From the NCBI RefSeq assembly GCF_003112675.1, contig NZ_BFAY01000002.1, positions 1-64,000 of the forward strand: DNA of 64,000 nucleotides, written 5' to 3'. A program made the position numbers and the translations under genes. Below, in pieces: positions 50,939 to 60,220 of this stretch. The number at the start of each line of letters is the position of its first letter. Within the stretch, counting starts at the first letter, position 1. The stretch is from Leptospira johnsonii. GTDB taxonomy: Bacteria; Spirochaetota; Leptospiria; Leptospirales; Leptospiraceae. The notes below the pieces were generated by a model. It was given only the letters and a program-made list of their open reading frames with translations, was not told where the DNA came from and searched no databases.

Positions 50939-51836
50939 GTATTCCGTTCGACACTTGACTCATTATACTTATGAGAAGGAAGTTTCTCACTGTTTGAATC
51001 TGGCGCATCTTTGTCCTACATCTAACGAAAGACAGATTTGCAGGGAGTTTAGGATAGAAATATTTCCTAAACCTAAATATACCGAATTCAGAACGGATTA
51101 TTTCGGAAATACCGTATATTCTTTCGCAGTAGAAACTCCTCATAACGTTCTGTCAGTGACTGCGGAGGCAAAAGTTTTCACTTCAGAACCGGAGAAGAAA
51201 AAAGACCAAATTTCGATCTCAGCATCTGAAATATTACAAAAATTGAAAACAGTTACTGAAAAGGAAGCTATGGAGGCCATGGAATTCGTAGGAGATTCGT
51301 CCTTTGTAAGCCGTTCCGTTTCTTATAAGAATTTTTTAGAAAAATATCTACCTATGGATCTTCCCTATCAGGACGCCGTCTTGGAATATGTAAAAAGATT
51401 CCGAGAAGACTTTAAGTTCAAGGCGGGAAGTACGCATATTTACACTCCTCTGGACGAGGTTTTGGAAAAAAAAGAAGGAGTCTGTCAGGACTTCACTCAT
51501 CTTTCCTTGGCAGCGTTTCGTTCTATGGGACTACCTTGTAAATATGTTTCCGGTTATATTGAAACCTATCCTCCTCCAGGAAAGCCTAAGTTGAGAGGAA
51601 GTGACGCAACTCATGCGTGGATCTCAGTGTATTCTCCGGGCCAAGGTTGGTTCGATTTTGATCCTACAAACGGAAAGGCGATCACAGACGAATATATCCA
51701 TACTTCTGTAGGCCGGGATTTTTCGGATGTTTCTCCTTTGAAAGGGATCTTATTCGGAGGCGGGAAACATAAATTGAAGGTGGAAGTGGATGTTTCTCAG
51801 TTAGGAGATCATAACGGGATCGGAAATCATATCTGA
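50931..51836 (+). CDS. Transglutaminase-family protein
   Basis: The 301-residue protein has the two-part layout of bacterial transglutaminase-like enzymes. An N-terminal beta domain, YSVRHLTHYTYEKEVSHCLNLAHL, is followed by a Cys-His-Asp core: Cys in KKEGVCQDFTHLSLAAFRSMG, His in ATHAWISVYSPG and Asp in FDFDPTNGK. It is the shorter partner of the 1095-residue protein at 41289 and lacks the DUF2126 part. The ATG at 50931 has GGAGG upstream and overlaps the fused ATP-grasp gene by 8 bp, so the two are coupled. It may act as an amidase or cross-linking enzyme on the product of the ligase. Confidence 0.9.
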   Translation: MAEYSVRHLTHYTYEKEVSHCLNLAHLCPTSNERQICREFRIEIFPKPKYTEFRTDYFGNTVYSFAVETPHNVLSVTAEAKVFTSEPEKKKDQISISASEILQKLKTVTEKEAMEAMEFVGDSSFVSRSVSYKNFLEKYLPMDLPYQDAVLEYVKRFREDFKFKAGSTHIYTPLDEVLEKKEGVCQDFTHLSLAAFRSMGLPCKYVSGYIETYPPPGKPKLRGSDATHAWISVYSPGQGWFDFDPTNGKAITDEYIHTSVGRDFSDVSPLKGILFGGGKHKLKVEVDVSQLGDHNGIGNHI

Positions 51837-51878
51837 GGATCGGTTTGTTGGAGTTCTAACGTAGGTTGTTTTGTTGAT

Positions 51879-51894
51879 TGTAGGGGTTCCTACA
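51879..51894. repeat. Palindromic intergenic repeat, further copy
   Basis: TGTAGGGGTTCCTACA with paired arms TGTAGG and CCTACA. A degraded second unit, TGTTGGAGTTCTAAC, starts at 51846. Both lie between the transglutaminase and desaturase genes. Confidence 0.5.
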
Positions 51895-51917
51895 TGCGCA
51901 GCAGGGCAGCGAGGTTG

Positions 51918-51941
51918 AAAAAAGCCCTCCCGAAGGAGGGC
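51918..51941 (-). terminator. Rho-independent terminator of the desaturase gene
   Basis: On the minus strand, GCCCTCC and GGAGGGC form a 7-bp stem with a TTCG tetraloop, followed by six T. It lies 26 bp beyond the stop of the desaturase gene. Confidence 0.9.
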
Positions 51942-51966
51942 AATGGATCAGGTACTGGGAATAATA

Positions 51967-53055
51967 TCAGACCGGCGCTAGGTCTCCGGAAACGAATCTT
52001 TTCCAAGTGTTCAAAGCCACTTTAAAATCGGATTTAGCTTCCTTTACGGCCTTTTTGCCTACTTCTTCTTTCACGGATTTCAAATTGATCAGTTTGGCTT
52101 GGGTTTCCTGAACGGAATTACGCAGAGCCTCTAATCTTTCTTCGAATCCTGGGCTTAAGGTTTCAGACTTAGATTCCAGTTTTTCGCGTAGGGCTTTCTC
52201 ATCCATGATCATCTTTTTACGAAGGATCTGTTCTTCAGAGATTGTCTTTCTATCGCTTGCCAAACCGAAAAATGCGAATGTATTGATCAGCCATTTGGTT
52301 GGATCGTAATCGAACCAACGGATACCGTTTCTGTAATCGGCTTGGAACTCATGGTGGAAGTTATGATATCCTTCGCCGAAAGTGAATAACGCGATCAGCC
52401 AATTGTCCTTAGCGGTATGTTTATCGGAGAACGGTTGATCTCCCTTGTAATGAGCCAAGGAATTGATGAAAAATGTCATGTGGTGGTTGACTGCAACTCT
52501 CAAAGAGCCTGCCAATAATAATCCACCTAACGCATCTCCCCAAAGAGCACAAAGAAGAGTAGGGAAGATAAACCCCATAAAAATAGCGATCGGATAATAA
52601 TGATCGTCTTGGAATTTCACCCATTTGTCTTCGTAAAGATCGTTCACGTTAACAGGAGTTCTGTGGTCTCTATTCTCGAATAACCATAGAATATGAGCAT
52701 ACCAGAATCCTTTAGTGATCGCATACGGATCTTCTTCCTTATCAACGAATCTGTGGTGGATCCTATGATCGGAACTCCATTCGATTACGGATTGTTGGAA
52801 CGCAGCTGCCCCGAAAAGAATATAAAAAAGTTTTACCGGCAAAGAAGCTTTGTAAGCTCTGTGCGAAAACAGACGGTGGTATCCCCCTGTGATCGCAAGC
52901 CCAGTTGCTGCAGTCATAAATAGATACACAAGCCATGTGTTTAAAGGAATGCCTCTGGTAAATAATAAGGCACCCGTCCCGATGACCCCGATGATCGGAG
53001 TCGCAATTAAGAAGATTGTGGTCTTCAACGCGTATTTCTTTTTCGTTTGTTCCAT
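51967..53055 (-). CDS. Acyl-CoA (stearoyl-type delta-9) fatty acid desaturase
   Basis: The 362-residue membrane protein has the three His boxes of acyl-CoA desaturases: HRLFSH, HRIHHRFVD and HNFHHEF, with GEGYHNFHH fully conserved. Four membrane helices, in pairs, surround them (TTIFLIATPIIGVIGTGALLF, WLVYLFMTAATGLAI). It introduces a cis double bond into acyl chains, presumably with NAD(P)H-linked electron carriers. The C-terminal ~100 residues are a charged coiled-coil-like helix (EEQILRKKMIMDEKALREKLES and onward), an extra not needed for the reaction. A terminator follows. Confidence 0.93.
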   Translation of the reverse strand: MEQTKKKYALKTTIFLIATPIIGVIGTGALLFTRGIPLNTWLVYLFMTAATGLAITGGYHRLFSHRAYKASLPVKLFYILFGAAAFQQSVIEWSSDHRIHHRFVDKEEDPYAITKGFWYAHILWLFENRDHRTPVNVNDLYEDKWVKFQDDHYYPIAIFMGFIFPTLLCALWGDALGGLLLAGSLRVAVNHHMTFFINSLAHYKGDQPFSDKHTAKDNWLIALFTFGEGYHNFHHEFQADYRNGIRWFDYDPTKWLINTFAFFGLASDRKTISEEQILRKKMIMDEKALREKLESKSETLSPGFEERLEALRNSVQETQAKLINLKSVKEEVGKKAVKEAKSDFKVALNTWKRFVSGDLAPV

Positions 53056-53196
53056 GTCGGCTTTCCCGTCTTGGTTTTTCTGATAAGAGCGGAATCGATG
53101 ACTCAGGTTGCGAAAAAATTCGGAAATTTAGAATTTTTCCCCGCTGGCTCGAATCAGGCTCAAAAATCTGTTTTTTCCTGAGGAGTTCCTACTATC

Positions 53197-53790
53197 ATGG
53201 GATTCCGGGCATCGCCCCGAGGGAGAACCGCTTTGAGGGAAGAATTATTTCAACTCATTCAAACCCACGCCTATCGTTTCCGAGAGGAACCGTTCACGTT
53301 GGCTAGTGGTAGAAAATCCAGGCATTACTTTAATTGTAAGGAAATCACTCTCCATCCCCAAAGATTAGAATTACTTTGTAAGTATATTGTGGAAAAACAT
53401 CTCCCGGAATCCGGTCTGGACGGGGAGGAAGCCTTTGGAGGCCTTACCATGGGAGCGGATCCGATTTGTTTCGGGATCGCTCTAGAATACAGAAAACAGT
53501 TAAAGAATGTGTTCCCATTGATCGTAAGAAAACAAGCCAAGGATCATGGCACCAAAAATTTGGTAGAAGGTGGAGTAAACGCGGTCAAATCCTGTGTGGT
53601 TGTGGATGATGTAATCACAACTGGAGGTTCTACCTTGCAGGCTATCAAAAGTTTGAGAGATGCTGGATTGGAAGTAAAAGCCTGTATCTGTATTCTAGAC
53701 AGGGAAGAAGGCGGCAGAAAAGCGATCGAAGAAGAAGGGATCCAAGTTTTCCCTTTGTTTAAAAAATCCGAATTCGGAAGTCTAGATTAA
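53197..53790 (+). CDS. pyrE: Orotate phosphoribosyltransferase
   Basis: The 197-residue protein is OPRTase: FTLASGRKSRHYFNCKEITLHP is the N-terminal family segment, FGGLTMGADPICFGIALEYR follows, then VRKQAKDHGT (Lys loop) and the PRPP-binding VVVDDVITTGGSTLQAI. It joins orotate and PRPP to give orotidine 5'-phosphate in UMP synthesis. An ATG at 53197, with GAGGAG 11 bp upstream, was used; a TTG at 53233 preceded by GAGGGAG is possible and would remove 12 residues. The stop overlaps the next start (TAATG). Confidence 0.93.
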   Translation: MGFRASPRGRTALREELFQLIQTHAYRFREEPFTLASGRKSRHYFNCKEITLHPQRLELLCKYIVEKHLPESGLDGEEAFGGLTMGADPICFGIALEYRKQLKNVFPLIVRKQAKDHGTKNLVEGGVNAVKSCVVVDDVITTGGSTLQAIKSLRDAGLEVKACICILDREEGGRKAIEEEGIQVFPLFKKSEFGSLD

Positions 53791-54500
53791 TGTCCGTATT
53801 CAAATACGATTCTCCCGTTTTTAAGAAAAAACTGCTGATCCGTACAGGACTTGTGCTTTCAGTTTTCGTAATATTCATCGGAGTCAGTTTTATTCAGGTA
53901 GAATTGGATAAAAGATCTGCATTTCTTTCCATGTATCTGCTCTTGAGCGGGGTACTTATCCTTCTTCTTTTGAAAAATTACAGAAGACAATTGAAAGTAT
54001 TAGAGGGCGCCAAGGTAGAATTGGATTCTTCCGCCTTAAAACAATGGAATGCAAAAGGCCAATGTATGGAGTTCGAATTCCGTGATCTGGAGAGTATCGA
54101 AAAAGACAGATTTCGAGGTTACGAAAGAATTCTACTCATCTCCAAACAAGGAACTTATATCCCGATCTTAAATCTGGAAAATATGGACCAATTCTTAGCT
54201 GAACTGGAGAAGAAGTCCGGCAAAAAGGCAAAAATTTTCGAAGAAGATACGAAGGTACTTAGCTGGAAAACTCTCATCGCATTCTTACCTTCTATCGGAG
54301 CGGCAATCGCTTTTGGGAGCGGATTCTGGAAAGAAAAACAGGATGCATTGTTTATCGTATTCGTAGCGAACGCACTTTTGTTTCTATTATATTTTCCTAA
54401 AGATAGAATGGACACCGGATATTCCGCGAGAAGGCGTTATATCTTTATTTTAGTGGTATTGTTGATCGTTTTAGTCGCTCGATATTTCGAGTGGGTCTAA
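53790..54500 (+). CDS. Membrane protein of unknown function
   Basis: The 236-residue protein has two N-terminal membrane helices (GLVLSVFVIFIGVSFIQ, LSMYLLLSGVLILLLL), a cytoplasmic middle of about 90 residues with a pleckstrin-like strand pattern (EFEFRDLESIEKDRFRGYERILLISKQGTYIPILNL), and two or three C-terminal helices. I do not recognise the family. It starts on the pyrE stop codon, so it is co-translated with pyrE, though a functional link is not implied. It converges with the next gene by 4 bp. Confidence 0.65.
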   Translation: MSVFKYDSPVFKKKLLIRTGLVLSVFVIFIGVSFIQVELDKRSAFLSMYLLLSGVLILLLLKNYRRQLKVLEGAKVELDSSALKQWNAKGQCMEFEFRDLESIEKDRFRGYERILLISKQGTYIPILNLENMDQFLAELEKKSGKKAKIFEEDTKVLSWKTLIAFLPSIGAAIAFGSGFWKEKQDALFIVFVANALLFLLYFPKDRMDTGYSARRRYIFILVVLLIVLVARYFEWV

Positions 54501-55447
54501 TTTTGGATAGATCCTGAATTGGTGATACCTTTCAGGATATTCATTTTTTTCTGAGCGAGCCTTCTAAGCTCAGTCATCTCGTCCGTAAAATTTTGTAAGA
54601 TAGGATCCAAGTGCACATGATTCTCCATGGTCTGGATACTATCCCTTACATATTTCAAATCGTCAAAGTTTACTAACTTTCCGCCGAGTATCAGCTTACG
54701 CACTGTATCGAACTCGTATTTTCTCAAATGGATACGGATTAAAAACTCCGCGGAAAATTTAGAAGTAAGTCTGGACCACGGACTTTTTGGGTTAAAAGTA
54801 ACATCGTTAGACGCAACTACGTCAGCAGCTCTTTTAAAACCTAAAGGAGAACCTCCTCCTCCGCCCAAAGAAGTTATCTCGTAATCCGGAATATCTCTCG
54901 CTACAGTGACGGGAGCCCCGTTCCTCTCCAATAACTCCGATAATAAATTTCTGCGTCTATTATCGTCGTACTCGTTGGGAGCGGCGGTGAGAACCCTTTG
55001 GTATTCTTCCAACATCACAGAGATATTGATGAATCTTCCCAAAGGAGTATTATTGTGTTCTTTGATCTTTGGAAATAATTCCCTAGTGATCTGAAAGGGA
55101 GATTTTCTTTTGTAATAGGTGGCCTCATAGGCCTTCTCCAATTTTTTCTCCGCAAATCCTTTTAAGTCGGTAACGATCTTCAGATCCGCATAGATATAAG
55201 CGTCCACTCCCTGGTCTTGCTCCCTGGCATTTTTGGATTGTTCCGGAAGAACGATCTTAATGATGAAAATATAGCGAGCTTCCCGAAGCATTTCCAGGAT
55301 CTCGCGGATCTCATGCATATCCCTGGAAAAGAATGCGATCATATCTTTCAAAAAAGAATCGGAAGAAGGGATCCGGTTGTCTTCTTGCTGATTGATCTTT
55401 TTGATCTCTTCCGCAAGTTCCAGGGCAATTTCCAGCTGAGTAGCCAT
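54497..55447 (-). CDS. Cytoplasmic protein of unknown function
   Basis: The 316-residue protein has no signal peptide or membrane segments. It is helix-rich and charged (EIALELAEEIKKINQQEDNR at the start, MTELRRLAQKKMNILKG at the end), with a Gly-rich loop SLGGGGGSPLG near residue 200. Two segments with alternating charged and hydrophobic residues could be coiled coils. I recognise no catalytic motif. It converges with the pyrE-linked membrane gene with 4-bp overlap. The ATG is preceded by no strong ribosome binding site. Confidence 0.6.
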   Translation of the reverse strand: MATQLEIALELAEEIKKINQQEDNRIPSSDSFLKDMIAFFSRDMHEIREILEMLREARYIFIIKIVLPEQSKNAREQDQGVDAYIYADLKIVTDLKGFAEKKLEKAYEATYYKRKSPFQITRELFPKIKEHNNTPLGRFINISVMLEEYQRVLTAAPNEYDDNRRRNLLSELLERNGAPVTVARDIPDYEITSLGGGGGSPLGFKRAADVVASNDVTFNPKSPWSRLTSKFSAEFLIRIHLRKYEFDTVRKLILGGKLVNFDDLKYVRDSIQTMENHVHLDPILQNFTDEMTELRRLAQKKMNILKGITNSGSIQN

Positions 55448-55496
55448 CGAAGGAATAACTTACTTCCGGGCTAGCTAGGAATCAAGATAGTTTTCC

Positions 55497-58004
55497 TCAT
55501 TCCGGACTAAGCTGGAAGCTCATTTTTCTCAATAAATGTAGAGGATAGATCGCCGAAATCCAACCCAGGAGCGGCGCAAAAATTAGGATCAGGGCGGGGG
55601 TTTCGGGCAAAAAGGAGAAGGTAAGAGTCCAGCCGAATGCGTTCTTATTCACCACATATAAAATGATTGGTGACATGATGAGAGAAGATATGATCCCGAA
55701 GAATGCACCGAATCCGGTCAGATAAACCGATTCCGTTTTGAGAATAATCCCGAGTTGGTCCTGAGAGGCTCCCAAATATTTGAGAAGGCCCAGTATCCTA
55801 CGTTTATCGTACAATGTATGGACGAGAGAAGAAAGTAGGGAAATTACAGAAATTAGAATGGCAGTCGCCTTAAGAGAATCCAAAACTCTGAATACTTTAT
55901 TGATCTCGTATAGATATATTTCCCTGAGTTGCGCGGAATCGAGTAAGATCAGATCTTTGTATTCGGGATCTGAGCTTAAAAAATCAGAAATTTTCTTTTT
56001 GGAAGATTCGATACCGGAAGAGTCTGAATATTCCTTTTTTAAGAAAAGTTTAATAGAGTTTAAGGTCTTAAATTCGAAATTTTTTTCGTAGGAACGGATA
56101 TCCATCATCACTGTTCCTTTTTCCGAGAAAAAATGTTCTTTGATCCCTTTGATATGAAACTCCTTTTTACCGAAAGGAGTTTGGGACACCAGCACATCTC
56201 CCACTTTCAGTTTTTTCAAATGGGCCATATTCGAAGAAATTAAAACATCTGTTTCTTCTTTTACTTCATTCTCTATCCTTTCTGGTTTGTCCCGATAAAC
56301 GGAAAAATCGTAAGCATGGATGATGAAACTTCCTTTATCAGTTTCAAAAGAAGTATTCACCAAAAACCCGTCAAGATAAGAACTGACTCCTAAGTCCCTG
56401 ATCTTCTCTGGCAGATCTTTAGGAACTCCCCCATGGATCCCTGAATGAAAAAATCGATCATTAATGATCGTAAAATCAGAAGGATATTCTGAATCCACCC
56501 AATCATTCAGAGATTTTTTGTAACTATCCGTAAGAATGGTCAGACATAAAACTAAAGAAACAGCCAACATTACCGTGGCAGCTGTCAACGTGTTCCTTCC
56601 TGGATTTTCTTTTAATTCTTCCAGACCTATTCTGAAAAAAGGAAAACTTTTATCGCTTCTGTCCAGGATTTTAGAAACACCTGAACTGAATAAGGAAAGT
56701 AAATAAGGAAAAGCGAATGTGATCCCAATCGTCACACCTCCCACACCCAGTAAACCAGGCAAAGGGAGTTTCCAAGGAGAAGGAAGATTAGAAATTCCTA
56801 AAGAAGATAAAAATATGATCCCGCCATAGATCGCAAGTCTTGAGTTTGGGATCTGTCTTTTTTCCTTTTGAGAATCTCGGAGTATGGATAGGGGAGGGAC
56901 CTTTCCCGCTCGGATCGCAGGATACACAGAAGAAATGACTGAGCCCAAGATCCCAAGGCCTGCGGCAAGACTTAAGTCGAAGAGAGAAATAGAACTGTAA
57001 GTGGATAATAAGTTTTTATCCACAAGCCCGGACTCAGGACGGAAAAAATCCAAACCGGAGAAAAATATACCAAATACGATCCCTAACACCGTACCTATAC
57101 TTCCCAAAAGAACTGACTGGCTTAAAAAAAGAAAAATAGAAGATCTTACATCCAGTCCTAAGGTTCTTAATATCCCAAGTTCTCTTTCTCTACTCAAATA
57201 TAGGCCTGTCATTGTATTGGAAACCATGAAGAACGCTATGAGGAGTGAGATAAAAGAAATGATCAGAAGATTCAACTGGAAGGAACGAAGTGCATTTGCG
57301 GACTTTTCTTGGATCTCTTCGGAAGTTTCTATTTTTACATTCGGGCCTAGGAACTTTTGTAAGTTTTCTTTAGTTTGAGAAAGGTTACGATCAGAAGATC
57401 TTAAGAGAAGATAATCTGCTCCGTTTATACCGGTGAGTTTTTCTTGGATCAAAGAAATATCTTCAATGATCAAGAATCCCCCTTCTATATCCACCGGGAT
57501 ATAATCCTTAAACTCCCAGTTTTTTCCGTTCAGCAAAAGAGTGAAAGGAGCACCTTTGAATTTTTCAGCTAAGGATTTGGATACATACGTTTTTTCTAAT
57601 GGACCAGAAGTTTCAGAACCTGTGTTTTCTTTTAAAGGAATTCCCAAATATTCCTTGGTCAGGTCCATCCCCATATACATGACTCTTAGATTATCCGAGG
57701 AAATTCCTTCCAACTGGATCCTTGGTCTGACTGCGGAAATATTTCTTAGATCCGGATGAGAATGTATTTCGGAAAGGATCTGCCAATCTAGGATTTGGCC
57801 GGGCCTACTCGGAGAGATTTTTAAATTAAAATCTCCCTTTAAATATCCCATGGAAAAATCGATTAGGGATTTTTCCGCTTTGTTTGCGTTACTCGTAGTG
57901 GATAAGAATAAACCAACGCCTAAGGAAATTCCTAAAAGAGCGAATATGAATCTGGGAAGATGAGTCTTAAAATATTCGTATAAGAATAAAAAATATAAAT
58001 TCAT
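55497..58004 (-). CDS. ABC exporter permease with two FtsX domains (MacB/LolC-like)
   Basis: The 835-residue protein has a first helix ([23 protein letters not shown]), a large periplasmic MacB-like domain, three helices ([49 protein letters not shown]), and then the second copy of the plan, with an additional pair of helices between. FtsX signatures include [21 protein letters not shown] and [21 protein letters not shown]. It works with the LolD-like ATPase, which overlaps it by 4 bp, to extract or export lipoprotein or lipid from the inner membrane. Substrate unknown. Confidence 0.88.
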   Translation of the reverse strand: MNLYFLFLYEYFKTHLPRFIFALLGISLGVGLFLSTTSNANKAEKSLIDFSMGYLKGDFNLKISPSRPGQILDWQILSEIHSHPDLRNISAVRPRIQLEGISSDNLRVMYMGMDLTKEYLGIPLKENTGSETSGPLEKTYVSKSLAEKFKGAPFTLLLNGKNWEFKDYIPVDIEGGFLIIEDISLIQEKLTGINGADYLLLRSSDRNLSQTKENLQKFLGPNVKIETSEEIQEKSANALRSFQLNLLIISFISLLIAFFMVSNTMTGLYLSRERELGILRTLGLDVRSSIFLFLSQSVLLGSIGTVLGIVFGIFFSGLDFFRPESGLVDKNLLSTYSSISLFDLSLAAGLGILGSVISSVYPAIRAGKVPPLSILRDSQKEKRQIPNSRLAIYGGIIFLSSLGISNLPSPWKLPLPGLLGVGGVTIGITFAFPYLLSLFSSGVSKILDRSDKSFPFFRIGLEELKENPGRNTLTAATVMLAVSLVLCLTILTDSYKKSLNDWVDSEYPSDFTIINDRFFHSGIHGGVPKDLPEKIRDLGVSSYLDGFLVNTSFETDKGSFIIHAYDFSVYRDKPERIENEVKEETDVLISSNMAHLKKLKVGDVLVSQTPFGKKEFHIKGIKEHFFSEKGTVMMDIRSYEKNFEFKTLNSIKLFLKKEYSDSSGIESSKKKISDFLSSDPEYKDLILLDSAQLREIYLYEINKVFRVLDSLKATAILISVISLLSSLVHTLYDKRRILGLLKYLGASQDQLGIILKTESVYLTGFGAFFGIISSLIMSPIILYVVNKNAFGWTLTFSFLPETPALILIFAPLLGWISAIYPLHLLRKMSFQLSPE

Positions 58005-58708
58005 ACAAGATCCAAGGCAGGATTTTGTTCCGGTAAGATGAGTCCGTCCTTCATCTTGAGCCTAACTTTTCCTTTTTCTCCGATCTCCCTGTCGTGAGTT
58101 ACTATGAATAAGGAAAATTTTTCCTTCTCTTGTAACTCCAACAGAAGTTCCAAAATTTTATGAGCGTGATAGGTATCTAAATTTCCCGTCGGCTCATCTG
58201 CTAAAACTATACTAGGACGTTTTGCAAGTGCCCTCGCGATCGCAACCCTCTGTTGTTCTCCTCCGGAAAGTTCGTCCGGTTTATGTTTGAATCTATGAGT
58301 TAGATCGACCTTCTCCAATGCTTCTTTTGCGATCTCTCTCGCCTTGGATTTTCCCAAACCGGAAATGTATAGAGGTAAGGCCACATTTTCCAAAGCGCTT
58401 AAGTAAGGAAGAAGGTGAAAGAACTGGAAGATTATCCCGGTTTCATTCCGACGATATTCAGTGAGTTCCTGTTCCGTAAAATTGCTTAGGTTTTTTCCAC
58501 CTATCCAAACTTCTCCGGAATCTGCTTGGTCGATCCCGGATAGAATATTCAAAAATGTGGATTTACCCGAACCGGATGGACCCATCAAAGTTAAAAAAGT
58601 ATCTGCAACATCTAAGTTGATCCCTTTTAGGACCGGCACGTTTTGTTTTCCGTTTATATAGGACTTGGTTAAATTTCGGATTAGGATCTTGTTTGTCGGA
58701 TTCGACAT
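58001..58708 (-). CDS. LolD/MacB-type ABC transporter ATPase
   Basis: The 235-residue protein has all ABC motifs: Walker [14 protein letters not shown]-loop [21 protein letters not shown], signature [16 protein letters not shown], Walker [13 protein letters not shown], and the H-loop IVTHDREIG. This matches LolD/MacB ATPases. It pairs with the two-FtsX-domain permease encoded next, overlapping by 4 bp. The ATG at 58708 ([17 protein letters not shown]) was chosen; an upstream ATG at 58723 is close to GAGG and cannot be excluded. Confidence 0.9.
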   Translation of the reverse strand: MSNPTNKILIRNLTKSYINGKQNVPVLKGINLDVADTFLTLMGPSGSGKSTFLNILSGIDQADSGEVWIGGKNLSNFTEQELTEYRRNETGIIFQFFHLLPYLSALENVALPLYISGLGKSKAREIAKEALEKVDLTHRFKHKPDELSGGEQQRVAIARALAKRPSIVLADEPTGNLDTYHAHKILELLLELQEKEKFSLFIVTHDREIGEKGKVRLKMKDGLILPEQNPALDLV

Positions 58709-59038
58709 AGTCCTATTTTGCATCCTCTAGAAGAGGACGCAAGGAAAAGAAGGTGATAAGAGGCACGGAGTTAAATGAGTCACAGAGAAAATTTCACACA
58801 GAGGCACAGGGCCGCAGAGGGGAGAGTGCTGATTTGTGAGAGAATATAATGATTATATAGATTTAAAGTAAGTTTGAGGAATAAGTCACAGAGTTGAGAG
58901 AGGCACAGGGAATATTCACACAGAGGCACGGAGTCACGGAGGAGTAAGAACTCCTACAAGCCATGATTAAACCCTCTGCGCCTTTGTGTCCCTGTGTGGA
59001 AATAACTCGGAGTCTCCCTAAAACTCTGTGCGAAAATC
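58709..59038. repeat. Non-coding region with degenerate CACAGAGGCAC-type repeats
   Basis: The ~330-bp region has many copies of a degenerate unit: CACAGAGGCACAG (from 58797), GAGGCACAGGGAATATTCACACAGAGGCACGGAGTCACGGAGG style blocks near 58900-58943, and the inverted form CTCTGCGCCTTTGTGTCCCTGTGTGGAAAT at 58973-59002, followed by CTCTGTGCGAAAAT. Each listed unit is part of a repeat type seen between genes in many bacteria. A degraded short palindrome, GTAAGAACTCCTACA, is at 58944-58958. No ORF is supported. Confidence 0.5.
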
Positions 59039-60160
59039 TTACCTAGTAATCCTCGCAAACTCAATTCCTTGGTAATAATGACGGATGATCTCTGCGTAGG
59101 TAAAATTCTGCTTAGCCATTCCGAAACTTCCCCATTGGCTTAAGCCAACTCCATGGCCTGCACCCATACCCTTGATCAAAAATCCTTCACTTTCTCTTTT
59201 GATACCGAAACGAAGAGACTTGACGGAAGTTCCGAGCAAGCTGCGGAATTCCTTCCCTTTTATTTTAGAAGTGCCTTGTTTACCGATGACTTCCAAAAGA
59301 TCCACTCTGCCGGAAGGAGTTCTAGAAAGAACTTGGATGGATTGGATAGAACCAACGCCTAAGGACGAAAGAGTCTGGTCCATTTTATCTTGGTTTAAAA
59401 TTTCTTTCCAAACAAAATTGTCTCCGGCCTCATCAAATCTGGACGCTACGGATTCCAAGTAAGGAAGTCTTTTGCCACCCCAAACTTGGTCAGGAGTTTC
59501 CGTTCTTCCGCCACTATTGGAATGAAAGAACATATGAATAGGATCATCTTCGTAAACTGCAAGAACACCTTCCGTATCACGAACAGCTTGGGTGGTTCTT
59601 GGATTTTCTTTCGTCATGCCTGAGTATGCTTGTGAGTTCACAGTGGACTCCACATCATAAGCGGTATCTTTTTTGTTCAGGATCTCTCTGATTGCATAAG
59701 TCCTGGAACAGATCGCCTGTGCTTTTAAAGCCTCGGTCGGCCAGCCTGCAGGAACTTCGGAAGGAACGACAGAATATAAATATTCTTCCAAAGGAACTCG
59801 ATTGATGAGTAGAACGTTACCATTTTTATCAGGTTGGAGTAAAATTTCCCCTCTGAACTTTCTTCCCTTATATTCCAAACCTGGATTGTCCGCTACGAAA
59901 CGGATAGGTGCTTTCAATTTTTTCGCGTCCAAAGAAACCGCATCGTAAGCACGTTTGATCAGAAGATCGTTCACATCATATACGAAAATCACTCCGTCCG
60001 CTTTGATCATTAGGTCTGATTCGGCCTTTCCTAAAAAGACCCGGATCTTTTCAGAAGTTTTGAGAGCGTTCGGAGAATTCCAAGGCCGGATAATGACGGT
60101 ATTACAGCCCCAAACCGCCAAAATTAAAAATGATAGAATGATGATAGAAAGTCGTTTCAT
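59039..60160 (-). CDS. SpoIID/LytB-domain lipoprotein
   Basis: The 373-residue product has a lipoprotein leader ([19 protein letters not shown]). The mature part is a SpoIID domain: [36 protein letters not shown], then [45 protein letters not shown] and [17 protein letters not shown], matching the family in order. In sporulating bacteria SpoIID is a peptidoglycan lytic transglycosylase; here it is a cell-wall remodelling candidate outside sporulation. The ATG at 60160 was used, with AGGTG upstream; a GTG at 60166 is an alternative. It lies 61 bp after the RNA methyltransferase gene on the same strand. Confidence 0.88.
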   Translation of the reverse strand: MKRLSIIILSFLILAVWGCNTVIIRPWNSPNALKTSEKIRVFLGKAESDLMIKADGVIFVYDVNDLLIKRAYDAVSLDAKKLKAPIRFVADNPGLEYKGRKFRGEILLQPDKNGNVLLINRVPLEEYLYSVVPSEVPAGWPTEALKAQAICSRTYAIREILNKKDTAYDVESTVNSQAYSGMTKENPRTTQAVRDTEGVLAVYEDDPIHMFFHSNSGGRTETPDQVWGGKRLPYLESVASRFDEAGDNFVWKEILNQDKMDQTLSSLGVGSIQSIQVLSRTPSGRVDLLEVIGKQGTSKIKGKEFRSLLGTSVKSLRFGIKRESEGFLIKGMGAGHGVGLSQWGSFGMAKQNFTYAEIIRHYYQGIEFARITR

Positions 60161-60220
60161 GGGCACCTGTCGGTTTCGTATACCTTTGGTATTGAATATC
60201 GAAGGAAACTCGGATTTGCT

